From positions 2,418,088 through 2,482,087 of the forward strand of contig VXAY01002317.1 of NCBI GenBank assembly GCA_013399855.1: 64,000 nucleotides of DNA. The letters are read 5' to 3'. How positions within the stretch are numbered: position 1 is the first letter of the stretch; every line of letters begins with the position of its first letter. Positions 36,301-49,599 of the stretch are shown in pieces. The notes under the pieces are model-generated. The model saw only the letters and a program-made list of their open reading frames with translations. It had not been told where the DNA came from and searched no databases. Position numbers and translations under genes: made by a program. The DNA comes from Oxyruncus cristatus (Eukaryota > Chordata > Aves > Passeriformes > Cotingidae).

Positions 36301-38844
36301 CCCTATTTTCTCAGTCCTTTTGTAAAAAAGGAGGGGAAAAGTAGCAAGCACAATAATTGCCCATAATGGGAACTGGCCTCCTATAGCCTGCTCCTTAATT
36401 ACAGGGATGGCTTCCAGGCTCTAATCACTAGGGGTCCAGATGGAAGTTCTCCAAGGTCTTTGAGGGACAGAATGTGTCAGTTATTAATTAAACATATGAG
36501 GCAATTAGCCTCAAAACTTCGTAGTAAATCACTACAGCTGTGTTACTTTCACTTTTTCCTTTGGTGAGTGCAAGTCAAATGCACAGTGTATTTCCCAGGG
36601 GGGTCTCAAGAACTGCAGCCAAAAAGCATTCCCAAACAAGACCTTTGTTGTTTGGTAGGAAAAAAAGTATCTGCAGAAAGCTTGTTTTCAGAAGTCAGCT
36701 ACTTCACAGTCACATCCCCTCATGAGAGACGATGGATTCTGTGTATGATAGCTATTCACCACTCAAGCTTCCTGGTGTGGAAAGCAGCTGAACTCTCTCT
36801 GTCATCCCAAAACAGCAGCCTAAAGTTGTTCTGGTACAGCAGCAGGAGGAAACCATTCCTGCGATTGACGGGGCCAATATTCCAGCATCAGCTATCATCT
36901 GTGATTGATTGTTTTGGAGCTTGTCAAGATTTCTATCTTGGTAGACTCCAGCACATGTAGGACTCTATTGCTCGTTGGTAAAACATTTGAGAATGAGATG
37001 CTGTGTTGCAATTCTTTGTCTATCTCCAAGTTCAGAAACTAGGCCAAAACCACAACAGTTGTTAAAACCCAGTCAGTGATTTATTCGAGTATTTGTATTC
37101 ACAGAAAAAAACTCAGTCACATCCAGGCAGCCTGACGTCAATGCATTGTTAGTCTGCATTTTACTCTGTGGTTCAGTGCCACAGCTAGAGATTCTATCAT
37201 TTACAAAACCCTCAGTTAGTTTCCCTACACTTTTCTCACATGTAGCTGACAAATGATGCGATAAGTCATAATTGACAATTGTAAGAACTGGGTGGTGACC
37301 TCAGCCCTGTTTTACTCTAACATACAAAGCCTGTGTTCCCTAACAATAGAAATTAATATGCTAAAGGTTTATGCCAGAAAAGATTAAAAAAAAAATAGGA
37401 AATTGAAAAAGCAAACCTCAGCCCAAGAAACTAAGTCATGTGCCATCATCTCCTTCTAGAAAGGGGCAAGTAGGAACTTTCGGCAAGCACCAGTTTTAAG
37501 CTGGACTTCTAAATCGGGTGTAGGAAGTCAAACAGGCCTGCCCAGAGCAGTCAGAATGTTACAGCAGAGGCAGTATTTTCATTTTCCCTAGCCAAAAATA
37601 ATTTAATACGAAACTCAAAAAATGGAAGTAAATTTGCCACACTAGTACATCTAAACCTTTAGGGTCTTTGACATTCATGAAAGCAGGGAAATTTTTCTGT
37701 ATATAAAGGGTTACCCAAGAGTAACCTGATTAAAAAACAAGCCTCAAAATCAACCCAAACATCAAAAGAATAATCTCTAATTAAATATGCTGGGGATTTT
37801 GTCAGCCTATTACCAAGGTCTTCATGATCTTTTCTGATTTCCCAGGGCTCAGGAAGGAATAGAGACATTAAACATTCTGTGTGTATTTGGAAGAACAGAA
37901 ATGAGGAAGAACTGACAAAAAATTGCTTCAAATTCCTCTTAAGATCCTACACCTTGTACTTATAAAAAGGTGGAACTCCAACTTGGTTAACTCAGAACAT
38001 ATTGTCACTGCCAAACAAGCCCCAAGAACACTGTGGCCAAGGAGCTTTTGTTTTCTGGAGGTGACTGGCAAGGTGCTATACCACTTTGTGATGCAGAGGT
38101 AGACTGCTTTTCTCCTTCAGACCTTTTTTTTTTTTGTGGTAATGGTTCTGGACCTCTCTGCCTAATTGCACCCACTTCATCTGTGAAGAGAGATTTATAA
38201 TGGAACATAATTTTGACGGACTAACTTTGATGCTGGTACATGGCCCAGGCAGAAGTGACAGCAAAAAATGTATATTAACTGTTGGTCTTGCCAGAGAATA
38301 AGAAAGTAGCTTATTAAAAAGGCAATCAAACTCCCAAATTAGTGCTGATTTTCACCCTGTGCCACTTTACTGCTGTTGATGATGGGAAGTAGCAGCAAAT
38401 ATGAAGCAAAAAGCCACCAGGAAACAAGCTGTCAAATTTTATTATTGAATAGGGTGACCAAAGTCTTTGTTCAAGTACAAATCTCAAAGGCAGTGTGAAC
38501 TGAAGACAGACCACAAAAGTATACGGAGCAATAATACGCTGATCAGGGTCCTTACCAAAAGGTTCTCGGGGAACTTCTAGTCCAGCGTGTCCAATTCAGA
38601 AGGTTGGGAGAGCACAAGTCTTCTCCCTTCCTCCCTGCTACTTAAGAATTCTCCTACAAGTTGTGTCCAAGCCAAGGATGAATGCTTTTGGGAGCCACAG
38701 CAGCATTTTACCAGCACTACTGTCTCTGGGAAGGCACACAGCTATAGCACAAGCAGCACTTCCTAACCCACAAGGCAGGGCTACTCCCCAGCTCTTGTGT
38801 CACCTCCCAGAGTCATAAGAGCACTTCTGGCAATTCAGAACCAC
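33361..38844. other. Non-coding unique DNA
   Basis: No gene is recognised. The longest frame is 130 codons (36568-36960 plus), without a known domain. A poly-C run (35611-35620), a second full CRE palindrome TGACGTCA (37133-37140) and an A-rich run (35837-35847) are present. The patch 33984-34016 faintly resembles a CR1 tail but is too short to call. Confidence 0.5.
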
Positions 38845-38925
38845 CAATGGGGACTGTTCTAGCCCCAGCCAGAGCTTAACTTGAGACTTTTAGGTACGTT
38901 GTTTAACCCATTGAGACTCCAGTAC
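38845..38925 (+). mobile_element. MIR-like ancient SINE fragment
   Basis: GTTCTAGCCCCAGCC is followed by AGAGCTTAACTTGAGACTTT and then GTTTAACCCATTGAGACTCC. These match, in the right order and spacing, the MIR pattern 'GTTCTAGTCCCAGCTCTGCCACT...GACCTTGGGCAAGTCATTTAACCTCTCTGAGCCTC'. The copy is diverged and inactive, and its ends are approximate. Confidence 0.55.
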
Positions 38926-41900
38926 TAACTGTAATGGCAGCCATCATGCTTACACTTGCGAAAACATGTAGGTAGGAGGACAGACCTCCATCTAGACTTT
39001 CCCTGCCACAAGTCTCTTGCAACAGAGTGCAAGTGAACAGGACATTCACTAGGAACAAGTTGTGAACTGTGGGGCTTAAAATATTGCCAGTGCTGTGTTC
39101 CACTACCACTGTGATATCACTAACAGATGTAAACCACTACAAGCAATAGAATAGAAATGAATCTGGAAAAAACAAGATAAACTTCCTAGTATCCAACAGA
39201 AGAAAGGAGGATTCTTTAGGATCTGTCATCTGAGAAACACACAAAAGCACAAGCCAGACTGAAATATATACAACATGATGTACTTAATAGAAAACAAGGC
39301 TAGAAACTCTGCTCTAGAAAGGCCATGACGCGTTGTAACCAGAAAGTTCACAGTGATTACGTTTAGCTTCACATCGAGGGATCCTGACTCCCCAGATCAC
39401 GAAGAGTTTTCTGTTCCCTATGCTTTCCTATTAATGCAATTAGTTAAAAAAAAATTTCCTTTCTCTTTTTATGCCTTATGGGTAAGAGGCAACTTCTCTG
39501 ATGGAAGTGTCTTGTAGGACTCAAGTGGCCATTTACACAAAATAATTTCTCCTGAAGTTTTCTTTCAAAAGCAGGTTAATGCCTTCCTCAGTTCTCACTG
39601 AAATCAGCTGTATTTCTTCTACCAAGTTGCAAGCTAGAGCCATCTTAACTGAAATGATGTGTATATACGTAAAGTTTGTCCATAGTTTTCCCAGATCCTC
39701 TCAGGATTAATCCAACCAAATAAAGATTGTTATCATAGATCATTGAAGACCCACAAAAAATGAGACAAATCTCCTTGCAACATATCTAAGAGTTTAAAAA
39801 TAAAATGTTTCTTCTTATTCTTTTATTTTCTGCTGTTTGATACTATGCTTCCCATAAGGATTAGTTGTTGACCTCAGTGATAAATCTCTCCATATAATCT
39901 CTCTTAAAAGTACCATTTAGCAAGAGTCATTACCTCTGTTCACACTATGCATGGCCATTCTTACAGCTGAGTAGAACCAGTTTACGGTGAACACTCGATT
40001 ATCCCAACATCTCCAACTGCTACTGAAAGGGAGCATGGCAGTTGGAGGCGTCAAGGGAGAGGCTTGTCCTTAGATCAACTCCGATACAGGAACGCCTCGG
40101 TCACATCATATAGTCCTGAGCAAGACCAGGCTGACAGCCTAGGCCTGACAGCTCTGTGACATCCCTTCTGTTCACTTGCTAACAGAGAATAGAAAAGCTT
40201 TTTGTGGTAGCTGGCACAAGCCGTCATAGTAACTTGAGATAAGCTCATGTTTCACTTACTTTGCTAGTGTTTGGTTTAATGGAGTACTTCAATAAATTTT
40301 CAAGGTATACCCCACTCACCAGGGAATGCGCAAATTAGACAGGGACAGATACCCTTAAGGATTCAAAGACCTACCTGGTAGTTTGGCTGAAGAGTAACTG
40401 TGACTCACCACTCTGAAAACTGGTGGGTCAGTCCAAGGTACAGCATGAGGGGACTACTAGACATATATTTGGAATTATGGCTTCAAAATTGTTAATATGC
40501 ACTGAGTAAACAGTACCATGGGGGACAGATGGGAGGGTTGCATTAAACAGGGCAGATGAAGCCAAGACCTGAGGGAGGTGAGGGAACAAATACATGGTTG
40601 TATCATGTACCGCAGGCACTGCACAGGGCTAACACTGGGGAAAGGGAGCAGGCAGGAACTACAGCTCACTAGTCCCTCCAACAGAATCTGCTCCCAGCCT
40701 GCAAAAGCGTGCTTTTCATAAATCAGCTAACAGCTCCTTAATGTACAACTTCACCATCAACACCACAACATGGGGGGCGATGCATCCAATCAAGGAGGGC
40801 TCCAAGTGCTGCGCCAGCAGAAGTAGCCTAGTAAATTACAAAACTCTCCTCTGTACCATTACAGAAGAAGAACAGCTGGAGACAAGATTCTGCAATATGA
40901 ATGGCTCACAAAGGAAGTGAACACCATATAGTAATCTATATAACAAAGCACATTTAATGTATGTATATATAGCTGTGGTGTCTGATAACATGAGAGCCCA
41001 TTAAAGGACCAAAGGGTGCCAAAAATACACTTCAAGTGAAAAAACAAAACATAACCACAACAAAACCAACAAGAAGTGACACATCTAATGGAGAAGCAGT
41101 AAAACAATAAATTCCTGTGCACAAAAGGCAATAAACCATACAAAGGGGCTTCAAGACCACAAGCTCTACTGCTGGACATTCGCATGTCAGCAGGGCCAAA
41201 TAAAATACACCACGGCTAGGTCCGAGTAAGGTGATATTGCATCGCTTTGTGGAAACGCAAAATTGAAGCAGTGTGGCCACACCATTCTACACGTCCAAGG
41301 CTCTGTTTACTGGATGCCCTGATGTAGTTATATATTACTTCCAGTTCCAGAAGCACTTTTCTAAACACTGTCTCTGGCATCTCTTTAGTGCAGTGTAGGC
41401 AGATACTTTTAAATAGCTTTTTTATGTCTTTCTATCTCTCTTCCTCTCATTCTGCAAGTCTGTTTCTCTCTTTGGAAAAAGGAGAGCAACATCAGTTAAG
41501 CCATCCAGCAAATGGAAGTGGTTACGGTTCCTGCTAAAAGGGACACTACAGCCATGAAGCTACCACAACAGTTAGTGATCTGAAGTCTAATGGAGCAGGA
41601 AGCAGCAAACTATGCAATAAGTTTAAGAGAATATTCACACTAAGCACACCGAACACACATTAGGCTAGAAGAAGCTGTGGCCATACCGAATTCAAGGTCC
41701 CCAAGATGACTTTTACATGTGCCTGAAAGAATCTGCTTCATTCAACACTTTTTAAGCCTGATTGAATCACACAGTCTCAGTGGTTCTCACATAGGAGGCA
41801 TGCAAGTTCATCAGCTATGAGCACTCTCTTCAATGGTATACCCTTGCCCTTTAAGCTTGGTTTAGGTATCACACTCAAAAGCTATAGAGCTTCATTAAGC

Positions 41901-42049
41901 TATCCAGGAATACAGGTCTGATTGAGCCAGACAACACCTATACAGCAGCACCACCACTAAGGGCAGGATCACATTTTGGTTTTCATGCTGGGCTGGTGAT
42001 GGGAGGTGGTAACCCAGACCAGAAATCGGGAACAGTCAAGAGCAATGCT
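38926..42049. other. Non-coding unique DNA
   Basis: No gene is recognised. From about 39110 to 40427 no ATG frame above 60 codons is found. A minus-strand frame pair at 40859-41280 (108 and 82 codons) is cysteine-rich and hydrophobic but resembles no family I know. Confidence 0.5.
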
Positions 42050-42170
42050 GGCTCTGGCAAAGACCTCCTTATCTATGCAACTCTGCTTTGGCAACTCCCA
42101 TGGCAGCCCATGGTACCTCTGTGTCTCAGCTTCCTCACCCACATAAGACGGGGAGCACACATCATTTCTG
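42050..42170 (+). mobile_element. Possible MIR-like SINE fragment
   Basis: GTACCTCTGTGTCTCAGCTT followed by CCTCACCCACATAAGACGGG fits the MIR core 'AACCTCTCTGTGCCTCAGTTTCCTCATCTGTAAAACGGGGA'. The upstream part (TGCTGGCTCTGG) fits the 'CCGGCTCTGCC' region more weakly. It lies just before another MIR-like copy in the same orientation. Confidence 0.5.
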
Positions 42171-42261
42171 TATCTCTCTGGAGTCCTGCATTACCTGTGG
42201 TTTGCTTACTGCTACAAACAGACCAAACAGTAGATTTCCTCAGGTAAGCACATCAACTGAC

Positions 42262-42400
42262 AAGTTCTAGTCCCAGCTTGAATGATATATGAAAAGTTAA
42301 CATCTTTGAGCCTCCTCTATACCCACCAGCAAAATCCACCCACCCCTGTAATTTGCTTTGAAATAAGGGAAAAAGCACTAATTGTTCAGAATTATTTGCT
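42262..42400 (+). mobile_element. MIR-like ancient SINE
   Basis: In order, the segment has AAGTTCTAGTCCCAGCTTGA, AAAGTTAACATCTTTGAGCC and TCCTCTATACCCACCAGCAA, then an ACCCCTGTAATTTGCTTTGA-like tail and AGCACTAATTG. This parallels the MIR order (TCTAGTCCCAGCTCTG, AAGTTAACCTCTCTGAGCCTC, TTTCCTCATCTGTAAAAT, then the 3' CORE and tail). It is diverged and non-coding. Confidence 0.65.
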
Positions 42401-43949
42401 GGCTGAACACCTAAGAGGATGCATTCTCTGCAGACATGAACTTGCTCTGTCCCAGGGCTTGGGAAAGTACCAGTTTCACGGGTGCATATCAGTATCTTTC
42501 ATTGAAGCATGCACGACATGAACTTGTTTGAATAAACTTCAAACCAGCACAAATATATCAATGTGAAATGCACAAGACCCATCTGAGCAAGTTACTTCCA
42601 GATGATTTTCCCATGAACATCTAACAAAACTGGAGTTTACATTAAATGTACACTGAGGATTTTCTCCTTTTTTGGGGGCAATCAACATCTGAGCTCCTCT
42701 GCCCCAGGAGGTACTGGCACAATCCACTCTGATTAGACTCAGAAGGGGGAGCAAACATACAATTACTCTGATAACAATCTTATCTGAGGACAGAAATGAG
42801 ATTAGTGGCCTAACTGCAGTGATTCTTCCCCAGATACACTGTTAAAAGGACTAACTCAGCATGGGATAGAGAAGGAATTTCCCTGTGGAGCCTGTTGGCA
42901 AGTAAAGTGAGGTGCAATTCTTCCCCTACTGGTCCTTTTCCAGCAGAGAGAATTATCTGTTAGGACCAAGTGTCCATGAGCAGCACAGGTTCCAGGTTGG
43001 ATGTCTTCCTGATAATGGAGCAGCTGGGCAATTTCTTCCTTCTAGTTTTCTACTGTTACAGAGAATCTTATAAGCAAAAAGCAGTGAGAAAGACGGGACC
43101 CTTCCCTGTCAATAGGGAACATCTCCATCCTGCTGGCCTTCCTATTATTTTATTTTTGCAAGTCTACTTTCAAAATTCTCAGATGGCAGAGCACACATTA
43201 GCTTTCCATGAACTTGATGACCAATGTTATTGTGAAAGCCTCCTTAAACAGTTTTGATTTTACTTCTCTAACTTGATCCCATTATTTTTAGTTATTCCCT
43301 TTACAACATCCAAACTAAGTCCTCTCCCCTGAGTGTTTACAGCCTTCAGATGTCTGGAATGATGTCCAGTACCAAACAGGGCAATATAAAGGGATATTAA
43401 CAGAACTTCTCCATGATAAGGATCCCAAATAAGTCTGCACATTAATCTCACAAAGACAGGATAATTAATATAGTAACAGGACAGAAGCCAAACTGCTCAG
43501 AAGGTTGCATACACCATGCCAATACCATGCCAACACCAACAGGTTTACACAAGGGTCTTAAGTATTCCCTGCAATGGACACATCAGACCAGTCTTGAGAT
43601 ACCACCTTTGTTCCTGATAAATTCAGCTGCTGTAAACGCTGCTCTGCTGCTGGAGAAATGTGTGGGTGTAGAGAGAGGGAGCATCTTCAGCAACTGAGCT
43701 ACAAATTTTGTATCTCCAATACCGTTTCATGAACTCTTTTCCTTACCCAATTGCAGGAAAAGGACAAAGAACTAAAAAAAAAACCACAGATTCACCAGAA
43801 ATGCTATGCCCAAAAGGAATAACAGCTTCAACAGTCTGGGTAAATCAAGCTGATGGCAATTTGAAAACTGATAGAAGTGCTAGCAAAAAGGCAGAGGGGT
43901 AAATTTTCTTCCTGTAGTATGTGACAGCATCGTGCTTCAGTATTTGCAG
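42401..43949. other. Non-coding unique DNA
   Basis: Only frames under 100 codons are found, without recognisable domains. A small CCATGCCAA direct repeat lies near 43516-43535. Confidence 0.55.
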
Positions 43950-44320
43950 TTTTCTTTACACATCTATTTAGACTAAGATGAATAACCTTATAAAAATACA
44001 TAATTAAGCAGCAGAAAAAATGGGCCAACTGCTATACTTCTGCTTTGCTGATCTGAATCCGCAGCATTTATTTAGTTATAATCCTTCATACAGGAAGTTT
44101 ATTTATATAGACAGGGATTTCTGTAATTCTGCAGGATTAGTCAATCTACAGCATTCTCAGTGCATGAATTTTAGCAACAGAATTACACTGCCTGGATATT
44201 CAATGCCTAGAGTAAATATTTGGGCTGATGAAGGTTAAACAGATTAGTCAGGATGAAGCCAGGGTTCTCTGCTTATTTACACAGAAGCTTATTAAATATT
44301 GCTGCTACTCATTTAGGAAA
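43950..44320. promoter_or_regulatory. Candidate enhancer-like AT-rich block
   Basis: Dense homeodomain- and forkhead-type words are visible (TTATTTA, TTTATTTA, TTAGTCAAT, CAGGATTAG, ATTAAATATTG) and no transposon is recognisable. Texture alone suggests a conserved element. There is no direct evidence of function. Confidence 0.22.
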
Positions 44321-45398
44321 CCTAGTTTAAAAGAAAAACCCACAAAAGCAACAAACAAAACATACTTACCCAACCTGACGTGAGACAGCACCAAGATTTC
44401 TATCATCTTCAGCCTGGGTATGCATGTGACAAAGCCACACACTGAATCACAAATCTCACACTCCTTGGCCTCCTTATGGGAAACATGCAGAGGAAACAAC
44501 AGCTTCAGCACAAGCTTGCTGCTCGAGTTTCAGCTGCACCAGGGAAATGGGATAAACAACACCCCTCCCAGTTCTATTCAAAAACAAGAGGGAAATAATT
44601 GGTGTGAAAATCATTTGCAGTTCAGTTACACTTTTGAGATGTGAAGAGGCAGTTATGCACAAGGCTGTCTGGGACCTGATCAAGTCTGCAAGTCCTACAC
44701 TGGAGAGGATTTCCAAACGTACTCAGCAAAGCCACACATCAGCTTTCATCAAAATCAGCAATAAATTCCCCTCCATTACACCCAGAGCGGTGTTAAACTA
44801 GGTCCTATTCCTAAGCCCACCTGCTGTATCCTCCAAGCTTGCAGTGACATTTTTCTGTGGCAAGTCAAGTGCCTGATTCAAAGCCCCTCCACTGCCAATT
44901 GGTTTTGGATCAGTTGGTGAAGGACCAGTAGAGCCAGAAAGCAAAACTTTTATTTCACTCTTTGATACACATAGATTAAGTTTGAAAGCAAAAGGACAAG
45001 CCAGGTATGCCAACAGGTACAGAGCTAACGCAAGCTAAAAGGTTGAGGAGTAGCAGGCAAGCATTGGCTCACATTTCTGTCCATTTGTTAAGTTTCAATT
45101 TCTGAAAAATTTTATTTAAAGGAACAGACATTAAACAGTTTTCTATTAAAGCATCAGGAAAAAAACACTTGTCTGCAGAAAACTACTCCCACTTGCTGGC
45201 CTGCCAGCCTTCACTACTGTGCACCATCCAGCCCCACTGAGGTTGTGTTTTGTTTACCATGCTCAAGAAAATTTGCATGCACATTTTAGACACTTTGGAA
45301 GAAGAAAAACTGCCTCCCGTCCAATCCACGTTTACTCTGAACAGATGTAACATTCCTAAGAAGCTCTCAGCTGACTGCCTTTGAAGTCTGAAGAAAAA

Positions 45399-45416
45399 GG
45401 GGGGGTGGGGGGGAGG
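45399..45416 (+). repeat. G-run with G-quadruplex potential
   Basis: Seven G, one T and seven G are followed by AGGAG. Each G7 can supply two G3 runs with a one-base loop, so the pattern G3N1G3N1G3N1G3 is met. Whether it folds in a cell cannot be told from sequence. Confidence 0.8.
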
Positions 45417-47458
45417 AGAAAAAAACCCCTCGACCTTGAAAGCTACATTTCTTCCCTTAAAAGAAGTAGTCTCCAGGGAACTCTTGTGCAAAATAAAAAG
45501 AAAATTCTCTAGATCCTTATCTCATCCTATTTTTGAGAGGCTTTTCTTTTGTTTCTTTGCCTTTGTCATATTTTGGATTAAAGGACTTTCACAGACACGG
45601 CACACGTGCCCGTGGACCATTCACCATACCGAATTTGTCCCCTCCATTCCAGGCCAGGGCAACTCCTCACATTTCAGCTTTTCCTTTTCAGGAAAAACAC
45701 AGCCCAGCCTCAGAACCAAGCACAAAAAGGAAGATTTTACGACAGGCAGCTTGCAAAGAGGAGTTCTGCAAAGGTAAAGCATTGACCCAAAGTGAATTCC
45801 CACCCACAAGCACTCCCACAGCACATCCCAGTCCCGCCTTGTGATGGGTCAGGGTCTGGACAGCACTCGCACAGAACATAGACTTTCACACAGACAGCCC
45901 AGGGATCCATGCTGTAACCTCTCACATGGCCACAGCTGAAAATACCATTATTTCATCAGACACAGCTTGCACTTACCCCAAAATTGTCAGTGGGGACTAA
46001 GTTAATTTTAACATGGCAAAAACGGGGCTGCTTTTCCTGTTTTGCTTCTCTCTTCTGCCATGTCCTCGGCGTTCCTCTCCTCCTCTCTCAAGCTCAGCTC
46101 CTCCTCTGTTTGCCTGCCCTATTAACCTTCTCCATATCCCACCCACCCAAATTTGCACAGTATGAGGCATCCAGGGCCTTTTGTTCAGGTCCTTAAACAA
46201 AAGTATGGCTACCGCATTTCCTGGCAAGAGGTGCCTTATACCCAGCCATCACTTAGTGCAGCTCTAATAGACTCATTTCTCCCAAACACAAAATCAGGCC
46301 GCACCAGACAGGCGAATTCAAGGACACGTCCTTTCCCGAATTCCACAGAGCAAGATAAGCCTGTGAGCCTTGTGCTTACTTTATCTTAACTGAGAGGCTT
46401 CCCCCATTTTCCCACTCAGTAAAAACCTAATTATTTACCACTGAGGCACAGAATAGGTTAAAGTTTCCTTTCTCTTGTCTCAGTTCCCTTTGCAGATTAG
46501 GGAAAAACAATGAAGTCTCCGCATTTTGTGATATTGCTAATGCTTCCTGTGGGGATAGCAGAGCTGGCTGAAAAGAGGATTATGATTACAGTTTAAAAAG
46601 AGTGTGCACTGTACTGCCGCAAGAGGCACAGGCTTATCAGAAAAGAAACTGAGCTGCCCCCAAACTATGCACGTGGGACTCCTGCCTGCCTTCAGTTCTG
46701 GCTGATGGCTCTGCCTCAGATCACACACCAGCTTATCAGGAGTGATAAAGCAGCAGCTGAGCTTGGAGGGGCTGGTGGGGATAAATGAGTAACACAGTGC
46801 AAGCAGCTTGCATACAGTTCACCATCAGAACACACAGTAGTGTTTACAGATCATCCCACTACATTCATCTGCAATAAAACACCGGGTTGGCCAGGGCACA
46901 GCAGAGTGCAGGGGCTGTGCATTCCTGGCCACACTTGGAGAATTTGAAAGAAAAAGAGCTGGTGGAGCTGTAGTAGCTGTGGTGATGTTGGCTGGCCTTC
47001 TCCAGGCAAGGCTGCAAATCCTTTAAAAAACACAGCATCATCAGTGAGATCTGCTCCAAGCAGAGTCTTTGAGGTGCAGCTTCAAGTGCCAGTGAAGGGC
47101 CTCTGTCAGTCTCACTGCTGAGCACAGAGTGGACTCAGTTGAAGAAATAAAAAATTACCACTGTGCATTCATAAGACACATTTCTATCATTCCAGGCTCT
47201 CTAAGGTACCATGAGCAAGACAGCAGTTTACTCACACCCATACACCTCTACCACCACAATCTTTTTTTATAAAACCAAGGCTTTAGCCAAAACAGTGATC
47301 AAAATTCTTTGACTTTAAGGAGTGCTCAACCTATGTGGCAGGACGTACCTACTGGTTAGTGCCCAGATCAATATGGCACTTTCTTCCCCTTACACAGTCC
47401 AGCCAGCATGAAAACCTGAGTCCTCTTTGTAGGCACATCCTGACGACGCGTGAGAGGG

Positions 47459-47524
47459 TTTTGTTGTTGCCACTGGTTTGATTGTGTTTTTTGTTTTGTA
47501 CGGTTGTTGTTTGTTTCTTTTTTA
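47459..47524. repeat. T/G-rich low-complexity tract (TTG/TTTG type)
   Basis: Imperfect TTG and TTTG units are interrupted by unique words. The minus-strand frame over it gives a K/Q/N-rich peptide that is clearly a simple-sequence artefact. Confidence 0.8.
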
Positions 47525-49599
47525 AAACTCTATGCTTGTGTTTGCTCTTCTCCAAGTAATCTGTACAACTGACGCAAGCTGAAGTTATCAGATATTCCCC
47601 CTCACCCCTAATTCTGTTTGGAGGGGTTTAATAGTTCCCTATCTGCTTGCTAGAAGGCTAGAACTGTGAGCGATAGGATTAATGCATGTTCTCCTGGATT
47701 TTTACAGGCTTAGAAATCTCTGAGCTTCACCCCCACAGGCCTTACCCAGTATGGCACTGGCTCACTGCACACTGCTGTTCTAAGCAGTCTTTGCCACTTC
47801 CCCTCCATACACCAGAAAAACAACAGGCCGAACCTTCCAACCAGTCATAACACTGAACAAAACAACAGGTTTAAGCTGCTCACACAGCACTTCCATGAAT
47901 TGTTGCACGCTTTAAACCAAGCTGTTTGACTCCTGCAGAGGGATAAAGTCTCTTAGAGTCAGTGAAAGTTGGATGCTTTCAACTAACAAAAACACACCTT
48001 CCCGTGCTGGTACAGTTCATCCATCTCTGCTAACCTTTGCTGCTGGGTGCCAGACTTGCCTGGGTTCCGTCTCTATAACACTCTTAACACTAATCTGAGA
48101 AGAGGGAATTGAGCTGAAAGTCCAAAAATTTGCCTGGCTTACAGCAGAAACAGAACGGAAGCTTTCCATCAGCCTGCCTTCAACCAACTTTTGCTTTAAG
48201 GGACTTGTAAGCCCCAGCAGAGACCCGAGTTCCAGTTGACCAGTTTGCAGTGCTCCCTTATACTCTGAGAATAATGGGGGCAGAGACACTGCAACATTAA
48301 ATTCAACTCACTGTTCTTCTAATCTTAAGTGGGCCCTGAGCCTTGGGAATGCAAAGCTTCAGTGCATTTCTCAATTTCACATGCTGAGAGCCGGGTGATT
48401 TAAGGTATGCAAGGAAACTTCATACCTCAGAAAAAATGTCCTGCTTGATGGTGTTTTAAAAATTATCTAAGAAGATTAATAGGATTATTTTAGAACAGGT
48501 TCTACACGAGGCAACAGCGAGAGGAATGACAACCTTAGCAAGGAGGACCAACACAGAAGGAGCAGACAAACAGTCCAAAGAAATCTATTGAGGTGAGGGC
48601 TGAATAAGTAGGCTTGAGAAAAAACAAACTGATAAGAGTGGATTCATGTCTAGTTAAAGGCACTCCATCACCACCTCCACAGAAAAGTCATTCTTTTTAG
48701 CAACATGGATACTGAGTTGTCTCAGCAGCATTCCACAAGCTTACCACACAAATCTAGTCAATCCTCAGTGGCTGAGATAGAGACTTGACTGACAGTGGCA
48801 TACATCATCATGCTATTGAGGCCTTTGATACCCTCCATAAACAGGACCCATCCACAGGATAGGCTGTTGATTTTAAAAAAAGGGAAAAGCAGAAACACTT
48901 TGCCAGGCTGTCACTAGCAGTGATGCAGATAGAAAACCATTTTGCAAATGACAGCTCTTAATCTTTGGGCAGAACCAACCAAAACAGCTACCCAAGAGAA
49001 AACTGTAAGAAGCAAGGAATCAAAAGTAGTTATACAGGGAAACTTTACACCTCTATCCTGTTTGACAATGTAGGGCTAAGCCTCCATAAATTCTACTTTA
49101 ATGGATTTAACTGAAGATAAAAGTTATTTAGATAACTAAATGTCTGACTTCCAGTAGAGACTAGGTACACAGAAAATTGCATTGCAGCCACAATAAACAG
49201 GAGAAGCATCAACAATTCGTGTTAAAACATGTTGTTTTCCAATATGAGCCTTAATGTCAAATACAGTGATTCATATTATGACCTGCACAGACGCACCAAT
49301 GCATTTCTCACCAGTCATCTCTACCACAGCAACAAACAAACAAACCAGGCTGGACTGAACTCCAGGAGCACCACAGTTCTGTGGCCTCTTGGGCCTCCTT
49401 ACCTGAAGGACATTGAGCACTCTCAACACTTTAAACTGGGGAGTACTTGCTGTCTTACTAGGATTTGTCTCACTGCCTATACAGACACTTTGATATATCA
49501 ACTTTCAGGATGCAATTTATACATTTCTAAAATCAATCAGAATTCCTAAGCTTTTACAAAAGGAAATGAAAAATATTACTGTCAAACAGCCATCAGTCC

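Larger units (their letters stand above)
44321..49599. other. Non-coding unique DNA with low-complexity patches
   Basis: Overlapping frames up to 113 codons (45436-45777) lie in a slightly GC-richer patch at 45.4-46.4 kb, with frames on both strands and no known domain. The region at 46395-46455 faintly resembles a reverse MIR. A minus-strand segment at 49403-49476 has exon-like borders (see findings). Confidence 0.5.

Noticed and set aside
44370..44441. Minus-strand exon with GTAAGT donor
   Set aside because: The donor is good but the acceptor side lacks a pyrimidine tract, so the pair is weak.
46395..46455. Reverse-orientation MIR fragment
   Set aside because: Only GAGGCACAGAATAGGTTAAA fits, and the flanks do not follow the MIR order.
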